The notes under the pieces were generated by a model. That model made no database searches. It saw nothing but the letters and a program-made list of their open reading frames with translations, and was not told where the DNA came from. A DNA stretch of 53,854 nt from contig NZ_NSCM01000031.1 of NCBI RefSeq assembly GCF_003287735.1, forward strand, positions 1-53,854, given 5' to 3'. How positions within the stretch are numbered: position 1 is the stretch's first letter; every line of letters begins with the position of its first letter. The DNA is from Photorhabdus bodei (GTDB lineage Bacteria; Pseudomonadota; Gammaproteobacteria; Enterobacterales; Enterobacteriaceae). The translations under genes and the position numbers were made by a program. This document shows positions 19,228 through 28,066 of this stretch, one piece after another.

Positions 19228-19315
19228 ATCATATTCCTTTTATTTTGTTTTAAAGCTTCCCTTCCAATGAAATGGAGAAAGATCGCAAGATTGATTTTAG
19301 ATATGACAGATCCTC

Positions 19316-19340
19316 TCCCACTCTGGCGACCAGAGTGGGA
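19316..19340 (-). terminator. Perfect 11-bp hairpin between tccB and tccC1
   Basis: TCCCACTCTGG at 19316-19326 pairs perfectly with CCAGAGTGGGA at 19330-19340 around a CGA loop. It starts 20 bases after the tccB stop on the transcribed strand and is not followed by a run of T, so it may be a partial terminator or an mRNA-processing/stability element that lowers tccC1 relative to tccB, rather than a full stop. Confidence 0.5.
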
Positions 19341-19360
19341 AGTCTTAGTTAAAAGTTAAT

Positions 19361-22300
19361 TTAAAACAGTGTTTTCTTGACTTGGTTTGCGAAGCTGGCA
19401 CCGCCGTCGCAGGCGGTATAATGTACCTGCACCAGTACATCATCCATATTCGCCAACAGTGCGGCCTGCATCTCATCCGCCTTCAATGTTTTATCGTCAA
19501 TATGCTCATCCACCGAACGCGGGAAGGTAAGCGTCCATTTGGAGACCGCACCCGTGCCCTCAAACGATAGATAGCGCTCATCTTCCAAACGCAGCTCAAA
19601 GCTACCGGCATCATTAATGCCAGAAGAGAGCGCCACCTGCTGGCTGGCCCGCAGATTGGTGACAATATGCGTCGCATCCCCCTCTTTACCTGTCGGATCA
19701 TTGAGACGTTTAACACCATTGATATCTGCTGTGAGCAGCGTACTACTGCTGGTCTGGGTCAGCGTTGCCTTCACGTTTTGATACGGCCCGATCAACGTCG
19801 GCAGTGTCACTGACACGGTTTTAATCTGGCGCAAATAGTGCCCCGGATAGTCGTTGTCAAACAGCTTTTCGCTTAATGGAAAGTCAACTTTGCCCTCAGT
19901 TTTTAACTTACCAAAGCCATCATCACCCAATAGGCTTTTGAGCGACACAGTACGGATCACATTAAGACGGCGCTCATGACGAACTAAATATGCCGCTTCC
20001 ATTTGGTGCAAATTGAGTTGCAGAGTTTCTCCCACTTGCAAACCACGGTAATGGTCATTCCAAGTACCGGTCTGAATAAACGTGGTGGCGTAATCACCCA
20101 ATTCATACTGCCAGCAAGCTTGGGCGGACAAACACAGAGAGACCACAGCGTCATACGCTTGATAGTACAACGCGGATAATTGACCACTCAGCCACTGATA
20201 TAAAGTCGCTTGGGTGAAACGAGTCGTTAAGTAAGTCAGCATGGTTCGAATTTGCACCTGCTGTGCCTTCGCCTGTTGCAGGGAAGTCTGAGCCGCTTTC
20301 TCGCGCACCGCCAACGCATCCAACTGTTTCTGTAATGCGTCGACCTCAGACTGTGCCTGTTGGTACTGGATTTGCCACTCTTCACGACGGCGACGGTAGT
20401 TTTCCGTGGTTGCCAGACGCTCGGCCACCACGCTGGTGGCTTGTCCGGCAGCCATCAGCCCGATGGCAATCGCTTCTGTTACCCCTTCATAGCGCGAACC
20501 ACCATCAGCCAAGCCAAAGATATTCGGGATCACTTTCAGTGCCCCACTGGCAGTTTGTACACCAGAGGAAGAAGAAATCAGGGATTGTGCTGACGTTTGA
20601 GTGTCCATCACCAGTTGTTCCGCGCTGGAGATGTTGTTCTGATACAAGGTGTAATAGTGGTCATGACGTTGTTGCGCCGTCGCCTGACTGGCTTGCAGCG
20701 CCAGACGATCCGCCGCCAATCCATCCAACGCCTGTTGTTGTAACGTGATGGCATAGCTGGACATATCCAACAGTTGCTGTTGCGCCAACTCTTCTTGACC
20801 GGCCCGTTCGCTACGTTCCAACAAGCTAAGCAGGTTCTGACCAAAACCGGTCAACGTACCCACGGCGCTGTAAGTCCGCGGTAACATAGCGCTGAAACGG
20901 TACGGTGGCACTGTTAACACGGCACCACTAACACCATTCGTCAGGGTACCGGACTGAGCACGCTGAGCCAGCAACGCAACTGGATCAACAGGCGCAGCAT
21001 ACAGCGGCAGCGAAAGCGGCTTGCCATCAACGGTCAAATTATGACGCAGATTGTATAACCGTGCATCCAACGTATCCCAGTGGGACAACATCAGAACATT
21101 GAGCGGTTCGTTAAAGTAGCCATTATCTGCCAGCTTCAAGTAGCTAACATTGCAGCCCGGCAATGCAGGTAAAACGGTATCACTATTAGCCAACTGGTGC
21201 TCAAAATCACGCAAAACCGTTTTTTGCCCGGCTGCCAAAGTATCGAGGGTTTGCGGCGTCCAAGTGCTACTCAGCGACACATCTGGCCGAGGCCCTAGCA
21301 ATTCAGCGGCCAGATTGTAATAGACACGGGCCTGAGTCAAACCATCACGAGTCAATTGGCGGTACCACATATCTCCCTGAGCAATCAGGTTACTGACATA
21401 GGCAATAAACACCGCTTTCTGGTATATCACCGGATGGGCATAAGCTTGAGTATCTGGGTCTATAGAGTCGCCCAAATAACGAGAAAGATCGCTGTGTCCT
21501 TCAACCAACGGACGTACATTCCAGTAAGCTGGCGCATTGTGTGGCTTGTTTTTCATCGCTGGATCAAAGATGTAATGCAAACTCTTTTGTGCCGGTGAGA
21601 ATTGCTGTTCATTGGCAAAGCGTGTAGCAACCAGAAACGGCAGGTGAAAGAACAATTCCCAGAAATAGAGACCATTTGAACCGTTAAAGTCCATCGGCTC
21701 GCTTTTGCCGTCAGTCACTAAATCTGCTTCCAGAGAAGGATCTGCCTGCAAGGTGTAATCCAGCAAACTATCCAGCCCAAGATTAGCCTTCTCAATCAAA
21801 GTACGCACAAAGGTGGTGTTAAGACGGGTTTTCGCGGGTAATGATGAGGTCCAGAAGTCCAGATATTGCACCAGACCACGCTTGCTATCGTAACGGGAAA
21901 TTAATCGAGGAATGGCATCCGGAGCTTTGCTATCTTGCAACGCAACATAGACGTTAAACCACTTACAGACCCAAGAATAAGCTCCTTTTTTCCCTGATGG
22001 GCGGTCATAATGATCCCACACAACATTCAAACAAACCTGTAGGTAGTTTTTATCCGGATCAGTGGAGAAATCCGCCTCGGACAAGGTATAAGTTGTAGAA
22101 TAGGTCGCACCGCTGGCAAGTCTGAAAGTTTGATCACTGTAACGTTTAAACAGGTTGCGCCCATTCGCCGTCTCAGCATTGATTTCCTGATAGAATTTGC
22201 AGTTATCGGCGATTTTACTGAAATTTTTGATAGTGGTTAGTGTTGGCCAATCTGGTGACGTAAATACAGACTCAAGCTTATTAAGACCAATAGCAAAATT

Positions 22301-24058
22301 TATTTTATCAGACCAATCTAGCAACACGGTACCGTCTGGAATATACAGATTATAACCGGTAGGTGTTTCCCCTTCCCAAGCGATATAACTGCCCTTCACA
22401 ATAACAGTATGGAGAGTATCAAGCAGAGGGGAAATAGCCCATCCCTCATTAACCCTTTGCTCTAACGCCCACGTTCCATTAGGAACAGATCCACCACCAT
22501 ATCCAGCCGGATAGTAGTTGATTATTGCATTATGAAAGGTGTAATAATTTCCATCATGGTAATCCAGATAAAAACCTTCATTTCCTGACCACGTGAAACC
22601 ATAACCAGACTTAGAATCATATACAAGATCGTTATATCCAAACGTATGACGGTTAATAAAATCCCCATTGGTTGTGGTTTGGATATGGAGTGTCAGGCCA
22701 TCTTGATCGATATACACATAGGCCCCGGTAGTGCCTTGTTTCAAGTCATCAACTTTACTTACCCATCCTGTACTTTCCGGATCTTCCGTTGCACCTGTAA
22801 CAACCTTAGTAATTACATACTTTTTATCGTATACCGCAAATTGCAAGCAGTTCTGATCATTTGTTTCATCACGGTAAGTACTGAACAAAAAGTTCTTACT
22901 TAACGGCCTGAGAACATGACGATTGAAAGCTGAGTCACAATAGAGATAACCATAAACAGCGGGTTTATTTTTTCTATTGGCCCCATCACCTTCAAATTGA
23001 CGGACAAACACTCCTAACATCAGACGGCCATACGGATTACTGTCCGTTTCCTCCGTCGGGTCGATACTAAAATCGGTGGTAGCCAGCAGATTGATTTGAC
23101 GCAATGTGGTGCTCGATTCATCAATCAACAAACTGGATCGCTGTGTTTCTGAACTTTCCCCTGATTGCTGCGTCATCAGCGTGGTGGTATTCGGCGCTGT
23201 CCAAGTATCATCATAGAGTTTATAACCAAACTTTATGCCGTAGGCATGGGTTTTACCGATATCTTTGCCATTAGCGTCTTTCTGTACTGCCGGATCTCTT
23301 TCAACCCAAGCCACATACAGCCGGTCGTTATAAAACACCGGACGTACTGTGTGCTCCAATACCGTATCACCAGACAGCGGTAAGGTGATTTCCTGCCAAT
23401 CATTCCAACAATTTGGCGTCACCGGATTCCCTGCCGGATCTTGACGATTTTTACTCAAATCCATCTGACGCCAGTAGTAGCGATACGGTTTAGTGGTAGT
23501 GCGACCAATAAAGTAATAGATGGCTTGGTCAAATTTATCCTGATTAATATAACCACTGAGCACATACAGATTACTCACTGCTTCAAACTCGTTTAGGTAC
23601 CCCAGAACAGCATCTTGCACCCGGTCCGGATCGAGTCGGTTCTGGTTTAAAGTCGTTTCCAGCTCCGAGAAATAATGGCTTTTTTCCTGCCGGGTGATGG
23701 GAGAAATATAGTTTTCAGCGTAATTTCGAACCTCAGCCCCCGCAGCCCAGATAGCATATTGGCTATCATTGTCACGCCATTCGTTAGCGGTAGAAGGTTC
23801 CATCGCTTGACGCCCCGGTTCAGAGCCATTGACCAGACGAGTCATATATTGCTGTATGCTGGCAATGGCTTGAGCGACTCGACTGGTCTCAACTTCATCG
23901 GCCACTTCGGGGTCAATCAGCAAGTATTCGTACAAGTCTTCCACCGTCACTGGTTGTTTTTTAACGCCTTTCAGCGTCGGTGCCACAAAATTCATATAGC
24001 CAGTCACCAACGCATCACGCTGGGATTCATTCAGTTGTTTTTCCATTGTCGATAACAT
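19361..24058 (-). CDS. tccB: Insecticidal toxin complex protein TccB (TcA C-terminal part)
   Basis: A 1565-residue protein, the length known for Photorhabdus TccB. In this locus the large TcA subunit is split: TccA supplies the N-terminal shell and TccB the rest, including the neuraminidase-like region, receptor-binding insertions, the central channel helices (a heptad-rich region around residues 1070-1290: QQLLDMSSYAITLQQQALDGL, and a later QQAQSEVDALQKQLDALAVREKAAQ) and the TcB-binding end (YPGHYLRQIKTVSVTLPTLIGPYQNVKATL). It forms a pentameric pore that injects the TcB-TcC toxin into insect cells. The ATG at 24058 gives the recognised length; AAGG precedes it. Separated from tccA by 94 bp. 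Confidence 0.95.
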   Translation of the reverse strand: MLSTMEKQLNESQRDALVTGYMNFVAPTLKGVKKQPVTVEDLYEYLLIDPEVADEVETSRVAQAIASIQQYMTRLVNGSEPGRQAMEPSTANEWRDNDSQYAIWAAGAEVRNYAENYISPITRQEKSHYFSELETTLNQNRLDPDRVQDAVLGYLNEFEAVSNLYVLSGYINQDKFDQAIYYFIGRTTTKPYRYYWRQMDLSKNRQDPAGNPVTPNCWNDWQEITLPLSGDTVLEHTVRPVFYNDRLYVAWVERDPAVQKDANGKDIGKTHAYGIKFGYKLYDDTWTAPNTTTLMTQQSGESSETQRSSLLIDESSTTLRQINLLATTDFSIDPTEETDSNPYGRLMLGVFVRQFEGDGANRKNKPAVYGYLYCDSAFNRHVLRPLSKNFLFSTYRDETNDQNCLQFAVYDKKYVITKVVTGATEDPESTGWVSKVDDLKQGTTGAYVYIDQDGLTLHIQTTTNGDFINRHTFGYNDLVYDSKSGYGFTWSGNEGFYLDYHDGNYYTFHNAIINYYPAGYGGGSVPNGTWALEQRVNEGWAISPLLDTLHTVIVKGSYIAWEGETPTGYNLYIPDGTVLLDWSDKINFAIGLNKLESVFTSPDWPTLTTIKNFSKIADNCKFYQEINAETANGRNLFKRYSDQTFRLASGATYSTTYTLSEADFSTDPDKNYLQVCLNVVWDHYDRPSGKKGAYSWVCKWFNVYVALQDSKAPDAIPRLISRYDSKRGLVQYLDFWTSSLPAKTRLNTTFVRTLIEKANLGLDSLLDYTLQADPSLEADLVTDGKSEPMDFNGSNGLYFWELFFHLPFLVATRFANEQQFSPAQKSLHYIFDPAMKNKPHNAPAYWNVRPLVEGHSDLSRYLGDSIDPDTQAYAHPVIYQKAVFIAYVSNLIAQGDMWYRQLTRDGLTQARVYYNLAAELLGPRPDVSLSSTWTPQTLDTLAAGQKTVLRDFEHQLANSDTVLPALPGCNVSYLKLADNGYFNEPLNVLMLSHWDTLDARLYNLRHNLTVDGKPLSLPLYAAPVDPVALLAQRAQSGTLTNGVSGAVLTVPPYRFSAMLPRTYSAVGTLTGFGQNLLSLLERSERAGQEELAQQQLLDMSSYAITLQQQALDGLAADRLALQASQATAQQRHDHYYTLYQNNISSAEQLVMDTQTSAQSLISSSSGVQTASGALKVIPNIFGLADGGSRYEGVTEAIAIGLMAAGQATSVVAERLATTENYRRRREEWQIQYQQAQSEVDALQKQLDALAVREKAAQTSLQQAKAQQVQIRTMLTYLTTRFTQATLYQWLSGQLSALYYQAYDAVVSLCLSAQACWQYELGDYATTFIQTGTWNDHYRGLQVGETLQLNLHQMEAAYLVRHERRLNVIRTVSLKSLLGDDGFGKLKTEGKVDFPLSEKLFDNDYPGHYLRQIKTVSVTLPTLIGPYQNVKATLTQTSSSTLLTADINGVKRLNDPTGKEGDATHIVTNLRASQQVALSSGINDAGSFELRLEDERYLSFEGTGAVSKWTLTFPRSVDEHIDDKTLKADEMQAALLANMDDVLVQVHYTACDGGASFANQVKKTLF

Positions 24059-24069
24059 AATTATCTGCC

Positions 24070-24150
24070 TTACTTAAATGGCGGTTTAGAAATAGCCTCA
24101 TTGGGCCATACGGAAAAATCAAATCCACTCAGGTAGTAAGCTTCTGCCAT
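24070..24150 (-). CDS. Possible 26-residue peptide gene between tccA and tccB
   Basis: An ATG two bases after the tccA stop opens a frame of 26 codons ending at a TAA, 11 bases before the tccB start. The product starts MAEAYYLSGFDF and ends PPFK. It fills nearly the whole tccA-tccB gap and has a protein-like composition. The only upstream ribosome-site candidate is GGGCAGT at the end of tccA, so it would depend on coupling. It could equally be a relic of the ancestral fused TcA reading frame, or chance. Confidence 0.3.
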   Translation of the reverse strand: MAEAYYLSGFDFSVWPNEAISKPPFK

Positions 24151-24152
24151 GC

Positions 24153-27050
24153 TCAGTTACTGCCCTTGACATGGGATACGCCAGCCACCAACGCCTGACC
24201 GGTGCTTTGCCAAAGGGTATAATCACTGTCACGACTCAGGAGATAGCCTTGCTGTTGCTGTGTAACACCAAGGCCAGTCTGATTCTGTGCCTGTTGCAGA
24301 CGCAGAAGCGTATCCAGTTGCGGTGTGGTCTTAGCAATCCCGCCCAATACCGACCAAGCGGCTTGCAACTCGTTAACCTCCCAACCCAATAGCGTTGCCA
24401 ACGTCTGTGCAGCATCAGCTTGGCTCAACGGCATAGCAGCATTAGCCGTGCGCAGGTAGGCCAGTACATCATCTTCGGTACCACCAGCTTTACCCACTTG
24501 GAGCAATAAATCGCTATAGCGGCTCAGGGTATAAAGCATCCACAAACTGATATCGGTCACTATTTCTGCGGAAGCGCCAAAATAGGCTGGATAGTCCAGC
24601 AAGGTTTGCACCATCGCTGGACTCAACGTGAATTGTTGGGTTAACAAGGAACGGCGTACCACTTCACGTAATTGACGCAAATAATCAGCGGGAATATCGG
24701 CCGCAATCTTAACGGTATTCTTCAATGCCCAAGTCGCACTCAACCACTGATAGGTTGTTTGTCCACTCCAGCGCAACAATAACGCAGGCAGTGACTGACT
24801 CACGTTCAGAGTCTGCGCTAACAGACTGACAGCCACGCCCTGTTGAGTTTTCTGTGCCTGATTCAACGTATTAGTCAGAGTAGTGATTGCCAGCTTCTTA
24901 TCTTCATCAGATAAGCTTTGTGTATTGACCACAGTGGCTATAGCACTTTGTATGCCAGCGTCAGTCACCAAACCAACCTTATCGATAAGCGGGCTATTGC
25001 CTGTCGAGAACAGAGCAAACCAGTCAATAACGTGACCGTTGTTATCGACTAATGGCGCACCACTACGGGATAACAATGTTGCATCCACAAACGTACTGCC
25101 CAGGTTCTGCCACACCTGACGGATAAAGTTCAATTGGTCATCAGTGCCCTGCAAAGTAGAAGTGGGGTTGTCACTCAACAGCAAAAGCAGTGCTGAAAAT
25201 TCTAAATCGTGCTGTTGTTGCCATTGAACGATCGCACTTAACGCTTGCAGCAAACTCAGAATATCCGCCGCCAGCGGGGAATCTTTTTGCGGTGCAGCGA
25301 TGGCGGGTTTCCCTGCCAGTTGCTGCCAGACGATGCCTGTACCTGCATCTAATTGATCCGCCAAGGCACAGAAAGCCTCAGGATCTATCCCCAATGTACG
25401 CGCCAGATTAGCCAGACGGTAGAAAGCTGACACCACAAACAGATTACAGTTGAGTGTGCTTTGCGTGATATTTCCCTGTTGACGGGCAATATTATCCGCC
25501 AATAACAGGAACTGACGATGATTAAGGCCCAGTGCCGTGCTGATATGCTTAACACGCGCCCCATCGCTCCCGGTGGTCAATGTATAGACAAAATCCTGAT
25601 TATCTATCACAAACGGTGTATCAAAGGTGCCGACGGAGTTAAACACCTGATCTAAGAACGGTGTTGCTGGTGTAATGGCAAACGGAGTCACCACGCGCAG
25701 CCAGCCAGCAAATTGTTTAGCGGTAACACCGTACTTCGCCTGATAATGTTTGAACACCCCCAACATACGCAGCGTATTGTTACTCATCAACAGCGCAGTA
25801 TTTCCTGCTTCCGCATCCATAGCAGAAGTCACCAACAGGTCAATATCCTCATAGGACAGATTCAGCCATTTTTGCAGGCGCACGATGCGGTTAATCCGGT
25901 CCAACTTGTCATCGGTCAGATTGTTAAGCGTCAGAGCAAAATGCGCCTCCGCACCACTGCGACTCAAGGTAATCGCCTCCGGCTTACCGGCATGAATAAA
26001 GCGGGCACCGTAAGCAAATGGCGTCGCTGTCGTGTCACTAGAACTCACATTATCAGACTTAACCACCGTAGAACCCCCGACAGTTGAACACAACATCAGT
26101 TCTACTTGGGGTACAGTCAAACTTGTTCGGCCAGTCAATATAGTCATATCGCTGAAACTGTTCGCCGTAAGCGAACTGTCACCATAGTTAAGCTGATAAA
26201 AATCCTGACCTACAGTCTCCGTAATGATTTTCTGCTGCTCCGGTGAAAGCTGACTCGCCATGATTTGCAGTCGGGTTAAAGCACCGGCAGTCGCATCACT
26301 CAGTTTTCCTTTTGCCGTTGCCCAGAAATTTTGCGGCAGATCCAGCGTCTGTGGCAGAGTGATATCTTGCAACGTAGTACCCAATACCGACTGAGCTGTC
26401 TGAATCTGCTGATGACCATAATGATACGGCAGATTATTCGGGTAACGGGTGGTGGAGAGTTTAGCGTTTACCGCTTCCAGATCAGTCAAGCTCAGTTTCT
26501 TCTGAATGGCTTTGGACAGAATTTCATTGACCAATTGTAATTGCGGTATCACCTCATTGATCGCTTTATCATTAATCAACAAAGCCCCGATATCAGGTCG
26601 GCGCTCCGCCAGCGTATTCATAATGGTACTGGCACCACTCTTTTCCTGTTCAAGAGCCAATTGATAAATATGAGTCAGATAAGCTACCGGCGCATCATTG
26701 GCTTCCGGTGATCCACTTGGCGCTTTATCTTTCCAACCCGTGTTTGCATCAAGGAATTGGTTGGCGTAATCCGGACCTGATACGGAAAACGGACTTCTCA
26801 AACTAAACTGGACAGCCTCGCTAAGAGAATTACGGCGAAAATGGTGTAACACCTGATGAGCATAGCCCACTGCCAGGTCATACATTTTTTCAGCACTGCG
26901 CCCGAGATCAGCACGATGCTCACGAATAAAACGCTCACGCGGCATACGTACCACATCAAACACTGAGGTATAACCAAGGCCGGTCAATTTACCGGGTAAG
27001 TTGTGGATCTCTTCGGTGCGGGAAATCAGGGGACTGGCGAGTTGATTCAT
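24153..27050 (-). CDS. tccA: Insecticidal toxin complex protein TccA (TcA N-terminal part)
   Basis: A 965-residue protein beginning MNQLASPLISRTEE; AGGAG lies just ahead of the ATG at 27050, and this start gives the length known for TccA. The frame is open to 27077 but the earlier ATG has no ribosome site. The N-terminal LTGLGYTSVFDVVRMPRERFIREHRADLG is the characteristic start of TcA shell domains (VRP1 family, as in TcdA1), and the rest is an all-helical shell. Together with TccB it makes the TcA translocation pore. First gene of the tcc operon. Confidence 0.95.
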   Translation of the reverse strand: MNQLASPLISRTEEIHNLPGKLTGLGYTSVFDVVRMPRERFIREHRADLGRSAEKMYDLAVGYAHQVLHHFRRNSLSEAVQFSLRSPFSVSGPDYANQFLDANTGWKDKAPSGSPEANDAPVAYLTHIYQLALEQEKSGASTIMNTLAERRPDIGALLINDKAINEVIPQLQLVNEILSKAIQKKLSLTDLEAVNAKLSTTRYPNNLPYHYGHQQIQTAQSVLGTTLQDITLPQTLDLPQNFWATAKGKLSDATAGALTRLQIMASQLSPEQQKIITETVGQDFYQLNYGDSSLTANSFSDMTILTGRTSLTVPQVELMLCSTVGGSTVVKSDNVSSSDTTATPFAYGARFIHAGKPEAITLSRSGAEAHFALTLNNLTDDKLDRINRIVRLQKWLNLSYEDIDLLVTSAMDAEAGNTALLMSNNTLRMLGVFKHYQAKYGVTAKQFAGWLRVVTPFAITPATPFLDQVFNSVGTFDTPFVIDNQDFVYTLTTGSDGARVKHISTALGLNHRQFLLLADNIARQQGNITQSTLNCNLFVVSAFYRLANLARTLGIDPEAFCALADQLDAGTGIVWQQLAGKPAIAAPQKDSPLAADILSLLQALSAIVQWQQQHDLEFSALLLLLSDNPTSTLQGTDDQLNFIRQVWQNLGSTFVDATLLSRSGAPLVDNNGHVIDWFALFSTGNSPLIDKVGLVTDAGIQSAIATVVNTQSLSDEDKKLAITTLTNTLNQAQKTQQGVAVSLLAQTLNVSQSLPALLLRWSGQTTYQWLSATWALKNTVKIAADIPADYLRQLREVVRRSLLTQQFTLSPAMVQTLLDYPAYFGASAEIVTDISLWMLYTLSRYSDLLLQVGKAGGTEDDVLAYLRTANAAMPLSQADAAQTLATLLGWEVNELQAAWSVLGGIAKTTPQLDTLLRLQQAQNQTGLGVTQQQQGYLLSRDSDYTLWQSTGQALVAGVSHVKGSN

Positions 27051-27150
27051 ACGGACTCCTGAATTGAGGTTTATCATGAGAAACAGATTTTTTCGCGCAA
27101 AAAAATAATCACCATCGTTATGTATAAGAGAGGGACCAGATCAAACATGT

Positions 27151-27187
27151 GCCTTTAGAACATCAGGTCCTCCTGCCTTCTAAAGGC
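27151..27187 (-). promoter_or_regulatory. Inverted repeat in the tccA leader region
   Basis: GCCTTTAGAA at 27151-27160 and TTCTAAAGGC at 27178-27187 form a perfect 10-bp inverted repeat with a 17-base spacer that itself holds AGGTCCTCCT. It lies about 100 bp upstream of the tccA start. It could be an operator for a regulator of tcc expression or a leader hairpin; sequence alone does not decide. Confidence 0.35.
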
Positions 27188-27389
27188 GCTATACACAGTG
27201 ATGATGTGTGAGGAAAAATATAATAAATCACAAAACTTGCTTACATTAAAAAACAAAATACAGACAATAAAATAACTTTACCTTTATATAATTATTTGGA
27301 ATTAATATTTACTTATATTGATGATTAATTTACAAAACAATTAATATAATGAATATTCTTGGTATATTTTCATTATTTTTTAAACAATA

Positions 27390-27489
27390 TATACCCTATG
27401 GATTTCAAGATGCATCGCGACGGCAAGGGAACGAATCCCCGGGAGCATAGCTAACTATGTGACCGGGGTAAGTGAACGCAACCAACAAA
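27390..27489 (+). repeat. ERIC element, copy 5, right end missing
   Basis: Starts TATACCCTATGG and matches the repeat as far as ACCAACAAA at 27481-27489; the last ~28 bases (GAGGCAACTTGAAAGATAACGGGTATA) are absent. At the point where it ends, sequence coding for a PAAR protein on the minus strand begins, so the element has replaced the 3' end of that gene. Confidence 0.9.
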
Positions 27490-27699
27490 CGCCCTATATC
27501 AAACACATCGGATACACCACCAACAATCACGTAAGTATCGGGAGGTTTGCCGCAGGTAACCTTATCGCTTTCACGAGCGGTCGCACGTCCATTAAATGTC
27601 ATGGTGTGGCCACCGGTAATAAATGGTGTGGTCACCGGTAATAATCTGTCCGCCGCAGGTTGTTTTATCACCAACCAGCAGGAAAGATCCTATTGCCAT
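27487..27699 (-). pseudogene. PAAR-domain spike-tip gene, frameshifted and truncated
   Basis: A GGAG-preceded ATG at 27699 opens MAIGSFLLVGDKTTCGGQII, a typical PAAR start. A 22-bp tandem duplication at 27601-27644 then shifts the frame. Removing one copy restores QIITGGHTMTFNGRATARES followed by DKVTCGK and VGGVSDVFDIGR, the classic PAAR middle. The 3' end then runs into a truncated ERIC copy, so the natural C-terminus is lost. The second half is still open as an 89-codon frame (27674-27405), but its last ~25 residues are ERIC sequence. PAAR proteins cap VgrG spikes, and the T6SS half-cluster lies 12 kb away. Confidence 0.75.
27601..27644. repeat. 22-bp tandem direct repeat inside the PAAR pseudogene
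   Basis: 27601-27622 and 27623-27644 are two adjacent 22-bp copies, both starting ATGGTGTGG and ending ACCGGTAATAA, with one C/T difference. The extra 22 bases cause a frameshift in the minus-strand PAAR gene. Confidence 0.9.
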
Positions 27700-27967
27700 C
27701 TATTCACTTCTCCATTGATTTACAGCATGAAGAGTGAATCTGATTAAAATCATCATCATGCTTTTGCCACTTATGGATTAATCAGCGATCACAATGGTGC
27801 AATGAATTTCACTTAAAAATATATAGGAATATTCTGAAATTTAGATTTTGCAATAATTTTAATACAATTAATTATCAAAAGTGAGAATTTAAGAAGCAGT
27901 GCCAAGTTGGCAGAAATACACCGTAGATTTTTTCAAATTATGGTCAAACTGTTAACCACTATCCGTT

Positions 27968-27997
27968 CAAAGTGCTGACCAAAAGACCAACACTTTG
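27968..27997. repeat. 30-nt hairpin downstream of the lux-like operon
   Basis: CAAAGTGCTGACC at 27968-27980 pairs with GACCAACACTTTG at 27985-27997 (imperfect stem) around AAAA. It lies about 70 bp beyond the stop of the GNAT gene on the transcribed strand and could end that transcript. Its reverse complement resembles the hairpin at 321-350. Confidence 0.4.
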
Positions 27998-28066
27998 TCA
28001 AAAATCTGCAAAACTATTCAAGCTTTGATGGGCTTTACCAGATTACCTCTGATAATCGCAGGTGGG

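Noticed and set aside
27405..27674. An 89-codon minus-strand frame as an intact PAAR protein
   Set aside because: It lacks the N-terminal PAAR strand, which lies in another frame after the 22-bp duplication, and its last ~25 residues are ERIC sequence.
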